Positions 32,277 through 49,400 of a stretch of 64,000 nt of DNA are shown here, one piece after another. The DNA comes from Mycobacterium sp. EPa45. GTDB taxonomy: Bacteria > Actinomycetota > Actinomycetes > Mycobacteriales > Mycobacteriaceae. A model generated the notes under the pieces. That model saw only the letters and a program-made list of their open reading frames with translations. It had not been told where the DNA came from and searched no databases. The position numbers and the translations under genes are program-made. The stretch covers positions 3,658,001-3,722,000 of the forward strand of contig NZ_CP011773.1 in the NCBI RefSeq assembly GCF_001021385.1. The letters run 5' to 3'. Numbering within the stretch: the stretch's first letter is position 1; each line of letters starts with the position of its first letter.

Positions 32277-33253
32277 TCATGCGCGCGGATGTGCGCCGGC
32301 CCATACCTCCCGCAGGGCATGCACCGTGACCAAGGTGTAGATCTGCGTCGTGGTCACCGAGGCGTGGCCGAGTAGCTCCTGGACCACGCGGACGTCGGCG
32401 CCACCGTCGAGGAGATGCGTGGCGAAAGAGTGCCGCAGTGTGTGCGGTGACACCGCCACGGAGATGCCGGCACGCTCGGCGGCGTCCTGCAGCACCTGCC
32501 ACGCGCTCTGCCGCGAGAGCTGGCCGCCGCGGGCGTTGAGGAAGATCTTCGGCGTACCGCGGCCACGGCGCGCCAGGTCGGGCCGGCCCCGCACCAGGTA
32601 AGCATCGAGGGCGGCGATGGCCGGGCGGCCGACGGGCACCAGCCGCTGCTTGCCGCCCTTGCCGCGCAACAGCACCGACCGGGCCTCGGTGTCGACATCG
32701 TCGACATCGAGGCCGACGGCCTCTGAGATCCGCGCGCCGGTGGAGTACAGCAGCTCGAGCAGTGCGCGGTTGCGCAGTGTCAGTGGGCCGTCCGACGGGC
32801 TGTCCCCGCCGGCGCCCTCGAGCAGTGCGAGCACCTCGTCGAGAGTGAGGCTCTTGGGGAGCCGCCGGCTCGGTGTGGGTGGCTTCACTGCCCGGGCGAC
32901 GTCCACGCCGATGATCCCCTCGGCGGCGGCAAACCGGTGAAAGCCGCGCACCGCGATCAGCGCCCGCGCGGCCGAGACCGCCGACAGCGGCACGACGCCG
33001 GTGTCGGGATCGCCGCGGCGCAGCGCGACCAGAAACTCGCTGACGTCGGTCTCGGTTGCGTTGGTCAGGTCGTCGATACCGCGAAGATCCAGGTGCTCGA
33101 CGTAGCGGCGCAGATCACGCCGATATGAGCTGATGGTGTTGGCCGCCACCCCGCGCTCGATGGTCAGGTGGTCGAGATAGCCCTGCAGCTGCCCGTCCAA
33201 CGCAGGGCGGAGGGCAGGAGCGGAGCGACCCGGGATATCGGCGGAGAAGGTGG

Positions 33254-33257
<4 letters not shown>
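32277..33257 (-). CDS. xerD: Site-specific tyrosine recombinase XerD
   Basis: 326 residues from ATG 33257, overlapping the NUDIX stop. Core-binding domain: [22 protein letters not shown]. Catalytic set: Arg in [45 protein letters not shown] with Tyr as nucleophile. XerD with XerC resolves chromosome dimers at dif. It is the chromosomal recombinase and is unrelated to the element's integrase. Confidence 0.95.
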
Positions 33258-35696
<2,439 letters not shown>

Positions 35697-35783
35697 CTAC
35701 CCACGGAATCTCACCCTAACACCGACACCGACAAGGTGGCGCTAACACGCGGGTGGCCTGCGTTACCTCCAGGTTGCCGCGGC

Positions 35784-36725
35784 CTACTGGGGGACGGTGA
35801 CCGACGCCGCGCCGGGCCCGGTCCCGAACTTGCCCGACGGCGCCCCGTTGATCAGGTTCTGCAGCGCCAGCACGGTGGTGATCCGACCCGACTCCGAGCT
35901 GATGTCGTCAACGGTGGTGACGTCGGCGGCCATGCCCGCATCCGCCCGGGTCACCGCCAGCGCGGAGGTTCCGGTAGCCGAACCGTCGCGCCCGGCGAGC
36001 ACCGTTCCCGACCCGTGCGGCGCCATGCCCGCGGCGAAGCGTGCCACCGTCGAGCCCTGATTGCCGGCGTCGTCGCCCAACGCTCCCCCGGTGACGACGA
36101 CGGCGGCGTTGGCCGCGCCGAGGTGATCGCCCTGGTAGGTCAGGAAGCCGGTATCGCGCAGCGCGGCCAGCACGGTGTCGCGCTGGGCGTCATCGGCGGG
36201 CCGGATCGCCGGATTGCGGTTGATCAGTAGCGCAATGCCCAGCAGGTCACCGGCCTGCGAGCCCTGGTCGACCAGCGTGGTGCTCAGCTGCGCACCCGCG
36301 GGCACGATCGAGGAGTTGACCACCGAACGCAGCTTCTCCGCCGAGTTGGCGTCGACGAACTCCTTCGTCAGCGCAACCGTGCCGGTGACGATGCCGCCGG
36401 CCTGACCGACGATTCGGCTCATTGCCGCCACATCGTCGTTGTCGGCGTCTGGCGTTCGGAACAGCACCACCGACTTGCCTGCCAGCGCGTCCTTGACGAT
36501 TCGGCTCGACATCTGCTTGTCGAAATCATCTGCAGCACCGAGCTTTTCATTCAACGCATTGCGCTGGTCGGTGAGCGAGGTGATCTGCTTGTTCAGGTCC
36601 TGCTTCTCGTCGCGCAGCCCGGACAACAGCGTGTCGGAAAGCACGCCGGAGCCCAGGAAGACGCCGACGGCCAGCGCCAGAAACACCGCAGCCAGCGAAA
36701 TGGCGTGGTGGCGTAGCGAAATCAC
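35784..36725 (-). CDS. mctB: MctB-like copper transport protein
   Basis: 313 residues. One N-terminal membrane segment (ISLAAVFLALAVGVFLGSGVL) is followed by a coiled coil (EKQDLNKQITSLTDQRNALNEKL) and a periplasmic alpha/beta domain. It matches Rv1698 (MctB), which is needed to keep copper low in the periplasm of M. tuberculosis. It lies directly downstream of the SteA-like gene, in the same order as Rv1697-Rv1698. Whether it is a pore or a peptidoglycan-linked envelope factor is debated. Confidence 0.9.
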   Translation of the reverse strand: MISLRHHAISLAAVFLALAVGVFLGSGVLSDTLLSGLRDEKQDLNKQITSLTDQRNALNEKLGAADDFDKQMSSRIVKDALAGKSVVLFRTPDADNDDVAAMSRIVGQAGGIVTGTVALTKEFVDANSAEKLRSVVNSSIVPAGAQLSTTLVDQGSQAGDLLGIALLINRNPAIRPADDAQRDTVLAALRDTGFLTYQGDHLGAANAAVVVTGGALGDDAGNQGSTVARFAAGMAPHGSGTVLAGRDGSATGTSALAVTRADAGMAADVTTVDDISSESGRITTVLALQNLINGAPSGKFGTGPGAASVTVPQ

Positions 36726-36750
36726 AGCGAAACGCCTTTCTGCTCTAGGC

Positions 36751-37935
36751 CTAGGTCACCCAGCTCTGTACCCACAGCGAGAAGCGGTTCCAGTAGGTCA
36801 CGATCCAGTCGATGACGAAGGTGTCGGCCCGCGACACCCACAGCGCGGCGATGATCGCGAACAGCACCGCGAGGATCAGCATGGCGATCGCACCGCCGGA
36901 GATGTGGTTGCGATACAGCGTGGCAACGGCTTTGGCGTCGACCAGCTTCTCGCCCACCTTCAGCCGGGTGAGGAACGTCGAGGGGTTGCTCTGCTGCCGC
37001 GACCGGTCGAAGAACTCTTCGATACTGGCCGAATGCCCTGCGGTGACGATCAGCGAGGCACCGTGGTGGTCGACCAGCAGCAGCGCCAGGTCGGCAGCCG
37101 AGCCCGCGGCCGGGAACGTCATGGCCCCGATGCCGAGGTCCTGAATTCGTTCCAGACCGTTGGCATGTCCGTCGGCGTCGGCGGGAAGTACCACCTGTGC
37201 ACCGCTCTTGAGCACGTCGGCGCTCATCTGGTCCGGGTTGCCGACGATCAGCTGTGGCCGGTAGCCGTTCTTCTGCAGCAGGTCGGCGCCGCCCTCCACG
37301 CCGATCAGCACCGGCTGATACTCCTTGATGAACGGCTTGAGCGCTTTGAGGTCGTCCTCGGCGCCGGGACCGTCGGCCACCACGAGGACGTGGCGGCGGT
37401 AGACATCGACGTCGATATCGGGGATGCCGATCCCGTCGATCAGCAGCGGACTCTCACTGCGGATGAACTCGATGGTGTTGCCGGCGAAGGCCTCCAGGTG
37501 TGCGACCAGTCCGGTCTTGGCGTCCTGCATGAGGTCGGCGATCTCTTCGTCACTGCGCTCCACGCCGAGCGCCAGCCTGCGATCACCGGCGTACACCCCA
37601 CCGTTGTGCAGGCGGATCTTCGCGCCATCCTTGATCTTCTTGAAGACCTCGGGACCCGCGCTGTCAATCAGCGTGATGTTGTTGGCCACCAACACTTCCG
37701 GGCCGAGGTTCGGGTACCGACCCGAAATCGACGGGGAGGCGTTGACGACGCCGGCGATGTTGGCGTCGACCAGAGCATCAGCGGTCATCCGGTCCAGGTC
37801 GAGGATGTCGAGCACGACGATGTCGCCCGGACCGACGCGGCGCAGGAGGCGGTCGATGTCGCGATCGACACGGGCCGTGCCCGCGACTCCTGGTCGTGCA
37901 CCGGTATTACGGGAGAGAAGCGCTGACATCTTCAT
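36751..37935 (-). CDS. steA: SteA-like cytokinetic ring protein
   Basis: 394 residues from ATG 37935. The large cytoplasmic part includes a thiamin-pyrophosphokinase-like domain (VLVVADGPGAEDDLKALKPF then IGVEGGADLLQKNGYRP and VGNPDQMSADVL). One C-terminal transmembrane helix (GGAIAMLILAVLFAIIAALW) anchors it. Matches Rv1697; the corynebacterial homologue SteA forms a complex with SteB at the septum. The following MctB-like gene could be the SteB counterpart by position. Confidence 0.88.
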   Translation of the reverse strand: MKMSALLSRNTGARPGVAGTARVDRDIDRLLRRVGPGDIVVLDILDLDRMTADALVDANIAGVVNASPSISGRYPNLGPEVLVANNITLIDSAGPEVFKKIKDGAKIRLHNGGVYAGDRRLALGVERSDEEIADLMQDAKTGLVAHLEAFAGNTIEFIRSESPLLIDGIGIPDIDVDVYRRHVLVVADGPGAEDDLKALKPFIKEYQPVLIGVEGGADLLQKNGYRPQLIVGNPDQMSADVLKSGAQVVLPADADGHANGLERIQDLGIGAMTFPAAGSAADLALLLVDHHGASLIVTAGHSASIEEFFDRSRQQSNPSTFLTRLKVGEKLVDAKAVATLYRNHISGGAIAMLILAVLFAIIAALWVSRADTFVIDWIVTYWNRFSLWVQSWVT

Positions 37936-38018
37936 GCTGGGATTCTGTCGGCGACCGGACGGATATCCACGGAGGCGCGCCGTAACACCAGCCACACAAG
38001 TCACATTTTGTCACAGCA

Positions 38019-38036
38019 GTAACACAGTTCTGTTAC
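38019..38036. promoter_or_regulatory. Palindrome upstream of the steA-like gene
   Basis: GTAACA and TGTTAC form a 6-6-6 inverted repeat at 38019-38036, in the 121-base gap between recN and the steA-like gene. The gap is locally AT-rich and contains several TCACA/TAACA runs. It may be an operator, but no regulator can be named. Confidence 0.35.
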
Positions 38037-38056
38037 GCGAATTCGACCGTTCGGGC

Positions 38057-39808
38057 TCAGCTGAGACGTTCGTCCTGCGCGGCCTCGAGTAGCTCCCGGG
38101 CATGCGCGCGCCCGGTATCGGACTCCCCCAACCCGGCGAGCATCCGCGCCAGTTCGCCGACCCGCTGTTCGGTGTCCAGGCGACGGACCTCGCTGGTCCC
38201 GTTGCCCGCGCTGTCGACGACGAGGTGACTGTCGGCGTAGGCGGCGACCTGCGGCAGGTGCGTGACGACGATGACCTGATGGCTGCGGGCCAGCCGCGCC
38301 AGCCGGCGTCCGATCTGCACCGCGGCGCGGCCACCGACCCCGGCGTCCACCTCGTCGAACACCATTGTGGTGCCCTCCGCCGAGGCTGCCAGCACCACTT
38401 CCAAGGCGAGCATCACGCGGGACAACTCACCACCGGACGCGCTCTTGTTCAGCGGCAGCACATCGGTGCCGCGGTGCGCGGTGAAGCCGAATTCGACGAG
38501 GTCGATGCCTTCGCCTCCAGCATGCACGGTCTCCCCGGAGGGCAACCGCAGCGGTGCGGTGTCGTCATCGCGTGCCGGCATCGGCGACACGGTGACGCTG
38601 AAGTCGGCGTGCGTCATCGCTAGCCCGGTCAACTCAGCGGTGATCGCCTTGGCCAGTCCCTTCGCCGCCTTGGTGCGGGCCTTGGATAGTTCGAGGGCAG
38701 ACGTCGCGACCTGTCCGGCGAGCTCGTCGACGCGGCGGGCCAGCCCGGCCAGCGCGTCCTCGGAGACGTCGAGCTGTGCCAGACGATCCCGGGACTCCTT
38801 GGCCCAGGCCAGCACACCGTTGACGTCCGCGGCGTACTTGCGGGTCAGGCTGCGCAGCTCGGCCTGGCGGGCGAGCTTGGTCTCCAGTGCGCTGGCGTCG
38901 TCGGGCAAATCGCCGAGGAAGTCACCGAGTTCACGCGCCACATCGCCGACAACGGTCAGCGCGTCGGCGAGCTGGCGGGACAACGCGCCCAGAGCGGGAT
39001 CGTCGGTGGACTGCAACAGCGCCACCGCACGGCCCAAAGTGTCTGTCGCCGAATGAGGTTCGCCGTCGGCGAGGTCATCAGCCGACAGGTTGAGGCGGGC
39101 ACCGGCAACCGCCTCGCGCAACGCGTCCAGTTCGGAGAGCCGGCGGATGTCGGCCACCAGCGATTCGTCTTCACCCGGCACCGGGTCGACGCCGTCGATC
39201 TCGGTCAGCGCGAATTTCAACCGGTCGGCCTCCTGGGCCAGCTCGCGGGCACGCTTGGTCCGGTCGACCAGATCGCGCCGGGCCACCTGCCACTGGTCGC
39301 GCAGCTTTCGGTACCGCTCGAGCTTCGCGTCGACCCCGGCGAAGCGGTCCAGCGCGGCGCGCTGCTCCTCGGGTCGCATCAGCCGCAGCTGGTCGTTCTG
39401 GCCGTGCAGTGTCAGCAACTCCGAGGTGAACGTCGACAGCGACTTGGCCGGCACGCTGCGCCCGCCGAGGTACGCCCGCGACGGACCGTCGCGGCTGACT
39501 GTCCGCAGGGCGATGATGCTGCCGTCATCGTCACGGTCGGCACCGGAGGAGTCGAGAATCGCGTCGATCTGCTTACCGGTGGCGGCGTCGAGTTCTGCTG
39601 TGGCGAAGCGACCTTCGACGACGGCCCGTTCGGCACCCGACCGCACCCGGGCGGCGTCGGCGCGCGCACCGCCAAGCAGGTGCAGCCCGGTCACCACCAT
39701 GGTCTTGCCCGTGCCGGTCTCGCCGGTCAGCACGGTCAGGCCGCGGTCGAACTCCGCGGTGGCGGCGCTGATCGCGCCCAACGACTCGATTCGAATTTCG
39801 GCCAGCAT
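38057..39808 (-). CDS. recN: DNA repair protein RecN
   Basis: 583 residues, SMC-like. The N-terminal ATP-binding half has VLTGETGTGKTMVVTGLHLL, a central coiled coil (about residues 150-370) and the C-terminal half has SGGELSRVMLALEVVL and TMVFDEVDAGVGGRAA. It acts early in double-strand break repair. Downstream of the NAD kinase and TlyA genes, the usual mycobacterial order. No LexA box was recognised in the seven-base gap, so it depends on upstream promoters. Confidence 0.96.
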   Translation of the reverse strand: MLAEIRIESLGAISAATAEFDRGLTVLTGETGTGKTMVVTGLHLLGGARADAARVRSGAERAVVEGRFATAELDAATGKQIDAILDSSGADRDDDGSIIALRTVSRDGPSRAYLGGRSVPAKSLSTFTSELLTLHGQNDQLRLMRPEEQRAALDRFAGVDAKLERYRKLRDQWQVARRDLVDRTKRARELAQEADRLKFALTEIDGVDPVPGEDESLVADIRRLSELDALREAVAGARLNLSADDLADGEPHSATDTLGRAVALLQSTDDPALGALSRQLADALTVVGDVARELGDFLGDLPDDASALETKLARQAELRSLTRKYAADVNGVLAWAKESRDRLAQLDVSEDALAGLARRVDELAGQVATSALELSKARTKAAKGLAKAITAELTGLAMTHADFSVTVSPMPARDDDTAPLRLPSGETVHAGGEGIDLVEFGFTAHRGTDVLPLNKSASGGELSRVMLALEVVLAASAEGTTMVFDEVDAGVGGRAAVQIGRRLARLARSHQVIVVTHLPQVAAYADSHLVVDSAGNGTSEVRRLDTEQRVGELARMLAGLGESDTGRAHARELLEAAQDERLS

Positions 39809-39815
39809 CGCCGGA

Positions 39816-40736
39816 TCACTGCCCCCGCCAGCCGGTTACCGGCAGGCGGAACTTGCGCACCAGCCGATCGGTGAACGGCGCACTGTCCAGCCGTACCCAC
39901 TGCAGTGGTGTCGTGCATTTGGTCACCTCGAGTCGGCCGCCTGCCGGGACCCGCATTTCGCGGCGGCCGTCGCAGAACACCAAGGCTTCGTGGCTGTCGT
40001 CCTCGATCTCGATAGCGATCAGCGCGGTCGGGCTGGTGACCATCGGGCGCGCGAACAATGCATGCGCGTTGTTGGGCACCACGATCAGTGCCTCCAGATC
40101 CGGCCAGACCACCGGACCGCCGGCTGAGAACGCGTAGGCGGTCGACCCGGTCGGGCTCGACACCAGTACGCCGTCGCAGCCGAAGGCGGACACCGGTCTG
40201 CCGTCGATCTCCAGGACGACGCCGATCACGCCGAGGCGCGCACCCTTCTCCAGGCTGGCCTCGTTGAGTGCCCAGCCGCGAGCGATCACCTCCCCCTTGG
40301 TGCGCACGGCGATGTCGAGCGTCATCCGTTGCTCGACGCGATACTCGCGGGCGATGACATGTTCGAGGACGGTGTCGATGGCTTCGGCCTCGGCCTCGGC
40401 CAGAAAACCAATACGCCCGAGGTTGATTCCGAGGACGGGGATCTCGGCGTTGCGGGCCAGTTCCGCTGCCCGTAGGAAGGTGCCGTCACCGCCGAGGACG
40501 AGCACCAGCTCGCATCCGACGGCCGCATTGGCGTCGGCGTCGACCACCTCGGTGGTCGAGCCCACCGCCCGCATGTCGCTGGGGTCGAAGTGGGTGGCCC
40601 GGTCGACGGCTTCGGCAGAGAGCAACCGTAACGTTATCCCGTTGTCGCCCAATACCTTTTCGACCCGGCGAGCCGTCTCGGTAGCCTCGTCGCGGCCATT
40701 GTTCACAACGAGCAGGATCGCCCGCTCAGCAGTCAT
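39816..40736 (-). CDS. nadK: NAD kinase
   Basis: 306 residues from ATG 40736, overlapping the tlyA stop (ATGA). The GGDGT motif ([16 protein letters not shown], about residue 82) and [12 protein letters not shown] with the conserved Asn-Glu define the family; the Gly-rich [17 protein letters not shown] stretch completes the NAD site. It makes NADP from NAD, with ATP or polyphosphate in mycobacteria. Confidence 0.96.
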   Translation of the reverse strand: MTAERAILLVVNNGRDEATETARRVEKVLGDNGITLRLLSAEAVDRATHFDPSDMRAVGSTTEVVDADANAAVGCELVLVLGGDGTFLRAAELARNAEIPVLGINLGRIGFLAEAEAEAIDTVLEHVIAREYRVEQRMTLDIAVRTKGEVIARGWALNEASLEKGARLGVIGVVLEIDGRPVSAFGCDGVLVSSPTGSTAYAFSAGGPVVWPDLEALIVVPNNAHALFARPMVTSPTALIAIEIEDDSHEALVFCDGRREMRVPAGGRLEVTKCTTPLQWVRLDSAPFTDRLVRKFRLPVTGWRGQ

Positions 40737-41542
40737 TGCGGTCCTTCCGCGACGGCGCGGCGTACCGCGGCGTCCAGCTCGTCTCCTTGCAGCCCATGAC
40801 CGGTCTCGGCACGCAGCCACAGAAAGTATTCGACATTGCCCGATGGCCCGGGCAGCGGGCTCGCGGTGGCCCCGACCGTCTGCCAGCCGAGCTCGCAGGC
40901 GCGGGCGGCGACGCCGAGCACCGCGGCGGTCCGCAATGCCGGGTCGGACACCACCCCGCCGGCGCCGACCTGCTCGCGCCCAACCTCGAACTGTGGCTTC
41001 ACCATGGGAACGATATCGGCGTGGGGCGACGCGCAGACAGTCAGTGCGGGCAGCACAGTGGCCAGCGAGATGAACGACAGGTCGGACACCACGAGGTCGA
41101 CGGGGCCGCCGATCGCCTCGGGCGTCAGATCACGTACGTTCGTGCGTTCGATGACCGTCACTCGCGAGTCCGAGCGCAGCGACCAGGCCAGCTGGCCGTA
41201 GCCGACGTCGACGGCCACGACCTCGGCCGCCCCGCGATCCAGCAGCACCTCGGTGAAGCCGCCGGTCGAGGCGCCTGCGTCCAGGCAGCGCCGCCCGGCC
41301 GGGTCGATGCCGAAGGCGTCCAGAGCGCCGATCAGCTTGTGAGCGCCGCGGGACACCCACGAGCGTTCCTCGGTGGCCTCGACGGTCAGGTTGGCGGTGA
41401 TGGCGACGGCGGTGGCGGGCTTGACCGCCCGCATCCCGTCGATGCTGACCCGGCCCGCACCGATGAGTTCGGCAGCCTGCTGTCGTGAACGCGCCAATCC
41501 GCGACGGACCAGCTCAGCGTCAACCCGGGCACGCCGCGTCAT
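40733..41542 (-). CDS. tlyA: TlyA rRNA 2'-O-methyltransferase
   Basis: 269 residues. An N-terminal S4 domain ([21 protein letters not shown]) precedes an FtsJ-like methyltransferase with [20 protein letters not shown] as SAM site and [16 protein letters not shown]. TlyA methylates C1409 of 16S and C1920 of 23S rRNA and its loss gives capreomycin resistance. Coupled to nadK by overlap. Confidence 0.95.
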   Translation of the reverse strand: MTRRARVDAELVRRGLARSRQQAAELIGAGRVSIDGMRAVKPATAVAITANLTVEATEERSWVSRGAHKLIGALDAFGIDPAGRRCLDAGASTGGFTEVLLDRGAAEVVAVDVGYGQLAWSLRSDSRVTVIERTNVRDLTPEAIGGPVDLVVSDLSFISLATVLPALTVCASPHADIVPMVKPQFEVGREQVGAGGVVSDPALRTAAVLGVAARACELGWQTVGATASPLPGPSGNVEYFLWLRAETGHGLQGDELDAAVRRAVAEGPQ

Positions 41543-41550
41543 GCGCGAAC

Positions 41551-41727
41551 TCAGCCCTTCTCCACCGATTCCAGCGCATTGACCAGGATCTGGTGCGCTT
41601 CCTCGAGCTGCCGTCCGACGGCGTCGATGTCGACACCGGTGACGTCGGCGCTGTCCGGGTCGACGCTGGGCAGCTGGGCCAGCACGGCGTCGATATCGGC
41701 GCGGATCTGTTCGGGATCGGTGTTCAT
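41551..41727 (-). CDS. Small conserved acidic protein (Rv1693-like)
   Basis: 58 residues from ATG 41727. Acidic and helical: NTDPEQIRADIDAVLAQLPS and RQLEEAHQILVNALESVEKG. It lies between tlyA and the HAD phosphatase as Rv1693 does in M. tuberculosis. No catalytic motif is seen. Its conserved position argues for a real gene. An upstream GTG at 41739 is an alternative start. Confidence 0.75.
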   Translation of the reverse strand: MNTDPEQIRADIDAVLAQLPSVDPDSADVTGVDIDAVGRQLEEAHQILVNALESVEKG

Positions 41728-41735
41728 GTCACCGT

Positions 41736-42761
41736 TCACGCTAGCGGATCCTGCGCCGTCAGCAGGGACCAGCGCTGCAGCGCGGCGCGTGCGGTGTCGT
41801 CGCCGGCCCGCACGGCAAGCTGACGTCCGTTCTCGGCCGCATCCCACACCGCCCGGGCGGTCGCCCGCACCACCGACAGGCCGTCCTCGCTGTGGTCGGT
41901 ATTCACCGCGGTCACGGTCACCGCACCGTCGGCGACTTCGATGCGCCAGGCGGGCTGCTCGGTGACTTCGAGGTTTTCCGCGCCGGTATGCAGATCCCGC
42001 AGGTCTGCGCCGATGTAGGTGGGCCGTTGCTCGGGCACCGCGTGCACCGCCTCGGCCGCGGTGCTGACGCCGCACAACACCATCAGGCTGGGCAGGTCCG
42101 CGGCGTTGGCGCCGGCGATATCGGTGTCGAGGCGGTCACCGACTACCAGTGGACTGTCAAAAGAGCCACGCGCCAACGCGTCTCGCATGAGCGCGGGAGC
42201 CGGTTTACCCGCCACCTGGTAGTCGGCATCAGTGGCGGTGCGCAGTGCGGCGACCATCGACCCATTCCCGGGCAGCAGGCCCCGCTCGGTGGGCAGAGTG
42301 CGGTCCACGTTGGCGGCCACCCACAGTGCACCGGCGCGGATGGCAAGTGCGGCCTCGGCCAAGTCGGGCCAGGCGGTCGTCGTCGAGTGCCCCTGCACGA
42401 CGGCGACGGGCTCGTCATCGAACCGTCGTACCGGCCGCAGCCCGACGGCCTCGACCTCACCGGCCAGCGCGTCGGTTCCCACGATCAATACCTTCGACCC
42501 TGGTTCCAGCTGCTGAGCGAGCAGGCGTGCCGCGCTCTGGGCGCTGGTCACCACATCCGCGGCGTCCGCGGTGAAACCGAGCTCGCGCAGATGGGCGGCC
42601 ACGTCCTCGGCGGCACGGGAGGCGTTGTTGGTGACGAACAGCTTGCGGGGCTGCGCGGCGTCGAGGGCGTCGATGGCACCTACGGTCGGCTCATGACCCC
42701 GAAACACGGTGCCGTCCAAATCCAGCAGCAAGCAATCATGCTGCTGCGCAAGCGTTGCCAC
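41736..42761 (-). CDS. HAD-IIA phosphatase (Rv1692-like glycerol 3-phosphate phosphatase)
   Basis: 341 residues from GTG 42761. The catalytic DLDGT is in CLLLDLDGTVFRGHEP near residue 13. Motif III lies in AGKPAPALMRDAL and motif IV in LVVGDRLDTDIAGA. The C2-type cap places it in HAD class IIA. The M. tuberculosis homologue Rv1692 dephosphorylates glycerol 3-phosphate in phospholipid recycling. The C-terminal extension of about 80 residues is usual in mycobacteria. The start overlaps the TPR protein's end. Confidence 0.9.
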   Translation of the reverse strand: MATLAQQHDCLLLDLDGTVFRGHEPTVGAIDALDAAQPRKLFVTNNASRAAEDVAAHLRELGFTADAADVVTSAQSAARLLAQQLEPGSKVLIVGTDALAGEVEAVGLRPVRRFDDEPVAVVQGHSTTTAWPDLAEAALAIRAGALWVAANVDRTLPTERGLLPGNGSMVAALRTATDADYQVAGKPAPALMRDALARGSFDSPLVVGDRLDTDIAGANAADLPSLMVLCGVSTAAEAVHAVPEQRPTYIGADLRDLHTGAENLEVTEQPAWRIEVADGAVTVTAVNTDHSEDGLSVVRATARAVWDAAENGRQLAVRAGDDTARAALQRWSLLTAQDPLA

Positions 42762-42762
42762 G

Positions 42763-43602
42763 TCAGGCCAGCTCGCTGACCCGGTCTTCGGCGTCGGTGA
42801 CGCCGTCGATGTCCGCGGCGGCGGCATGGATGAACCACTGCAGCGCATCATCGCCACGATCGAGCGCGAGCAGCGTCTCGGCGTAGGCGTAGAACAGACG
42901 GGCGGCCGTCGATCCAGTGCGTGACGGATCGGGCTGCGGAGTCGACAGCACCACCAGCGCCTGCTCGAGCTGACCGAGGTCGGCACGGGCACCGGCGGCG
43001 ACAATCCGCAGTTCGTCGGCATCGTCGCCGGTGAGCTGAGCCGCCTCTGGACTGCGGGCCAGTTCAATGGCGCGTTCGGGCCGCCCCACCCCGCGTTCGC
43101 AGTCGGCGATCAGCGGAAGCAGCTGCGACTTGCTGCCCATGCGGCGGGCGGCACGGAATTCCGAGAGAGCCTGAGCCCAGTCCCCACATTGATAGGCGGC
43201 GATTCCAACGGCCTCACGCACGGCCGCGATGCGCCCGGAGCGGGCACGGGCGGCCTGGGCATGCTCGAGAGCGGCCTGCGGATCGTCCTCGAGCAGTTCG
43301 CCCGCCGCGACCAGATGGCGGGCCACCGTGTCGGCAGTCGCGCGATCCAAAGTCGAGAGTTCACCACGGATTTCGGGCGAGAGTTGTTTGGCCTCGATGG
43401 TCGACGGGATGGCCGGACCGGCTGCGCGTGACGCTGCGTCGTCACCGTTGGAAGACGGTTGGGGCTGAGTCGGACGGGCCCGGCCCGGACCGGACCGGCG
43501 TGGCGCACCGCCGCCCCGGCGATCGCGGTTCCCGGCGCCGCCGGCTCCCGCGGGGCGACGCGGCGGACGTGCGCCGGAATTGCCTTGCCTGTCATCGACC
43601 AC
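42763..43602 (-). CDS. TPR-repeat protein (Rv1691-like)
   Basis: 279 residues from GTG 43602. A disordered Arg/Pro/Gly-rich head (about 55 residues) is followed by helical repeats with TPR spacing: ATADTVARHLVAAGELLEDD, CGDWAQALSEFRAARRMG and RLFYAYAETLLALDRGDDAL. Likely a scaffold for protein-protein contacts. It is the first gene of the operon running to recN, and lies just past the rrn terminator, so its promoter should be in 43603-43683. Confidence 0.85.
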   Translation of the reverse strand: MVDDRQGNSGARPPRRPAGAGGAGNRDRRGGGAPRRSGPGRARPTQPQPSSNGDDAASRAAGPAIPSTIEAKQLSPEIRGELSTLDRATADTVARHLVAAGELLEDDPQAALEHAQAARARSGRIAAVREAVGIAAYQCGDWAQALSEFRAARRMGSKSQLLPLIADCERGVGRPERAIELARSPEAAQLTGDDADELRIVAAGARADLGQLEQALVVLSTPQPDPSRTGSTAARLFYAYAETLLALDRGDDALQWFIHAAAADIDGVTDAEDRVSELA

Positions 43603-43683
43603 CTGTGAAGGATACGGGCAGCGGCGAGGCAGCCACAATTCGCGACAAATAAATGGCGGTAATGGAATACGTACTGAGAAATG

Positions 43684-43715
43684 GAAACGCCCCCCGATTT
43701 CTCGGGGGGCGTTTC
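43684..43715 (-). terminator. rrn operon terminator
   Basis: AAACGCCCCCC and GGGGGGCGTTT pair perfectly around an 8-base loop, with A/T runs at the ends. It lies 10 bases past the 5S 3' end on the minus strand, so it ends the rRNA operon transcript. Confidence 0.92.
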
Positions 43716-43725
43716 ACTAAATTGT

Positions 43726-43840
43726 GTTCGGCGGTGTCCTACTTTTCCACCCGTTGGGGTAGTATCATCGGCGCTGGTAGGCTTAGCTTCCGGGTTCGGG
43801 ATGGGACCGGGCGTTTCCCTGCCGCTATGGCCGCCGTAAC
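43726..43840 (-). rRNA. rrf: 5S ribosomal RNA
   Basis: About 115 bases. The ends GTTACGGCGG and CCGCCGAAC pair, and the loop region CCCGGTCCCATCCCGAACCC is the standard 5S sequence. Last gene of the minus-strand rRNA operon. Confidence 0.95.
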
Positions 43841-43973
43841 TTTATTCACTCGTTTTTGAGTGTGAATTTGTGTTTTGGTGGTGGGGTGCAGTCGTTTGAC
43901 TGTTGTGGGTGTGGTTGCGGGCGTTGGTGTGTTCTTACTTTTTCCGTGTCAACTGGTGTGTTGTTTTGGTTGT

Positions 43974-49009
<5,036 letters not shown>

Positions 49010-49162
49010 CCCCTCGCAAAACGAGGCAGAATTCGAATCAGAAAAATCTGACCAGACAAAAAGACACCAAACAAACTGGCATCAAAAAACGACCACACCC
49101 CAACACGGGGGTACCAGAGCATGGCCAAAAAACAACAACAAACAAAAACCACCAAACACACT

Positions 49163-49200
49163 ATTGAGTTCTCAAACAACACACCCCGGCAAGCTGCCGG
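49163..49200 (-). promoter_or_regulatory. rrn leader antitermination elements (boxA and a boxB-like hairpin)
   Basis: On the minus strand, TTGTTTGAGAACTCAATAG (ending at 49163) is the mycobacterial boxA, the NusB/NusE binding site. Just before it, CCGGC-AGCTT-GCCGG (49186-49200) forms a boxB-like hairpin. Together they license antitermination of the rRNA transcript. Confidence 0.8.
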
Positions 49201-49331
49201 CCGCGCGACTACCCCGCGACCGAAGGGCCGCGACGGAGTAGAGCGGACAGTAGGAACACCCTGTATTCCAGGGTTATTCCCGGGGATATCGTCGCGCTCT
49301 CCGGGCTGACCGGGTCGCGACGACTTGGAAT

Positions 49332-49360
49332 AAGTTACAGAGGAGCTAACAGGGAGTCAA
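49332..49360 (-). promoter_or_regulatory. rrnB promoter
   Basis: On the minus strand TTGACT (49355-49360) and TAACTT (49332-49337) are separated by 17 bases, a good SigA match. It lies 40-70 bases past the tyrS stop and about 320 bases before the 16S gene. In M. smegmatis the rrnB operon, downstream of tyrS, has a single promoter in this place. Confidence 0.75.
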
Positions 49361-49400
49361 ATCGCCTGCTAGATCGGCGTTTCGCCGCAGCTCCGAAGCC

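Noticed and set aside
41728..42075. Long form of the small acidic protein after tlyA
   Set aside because: The upstream part is a shadow frame of the HAD phosphatase; only the last 58 residues match the conserved small protein.
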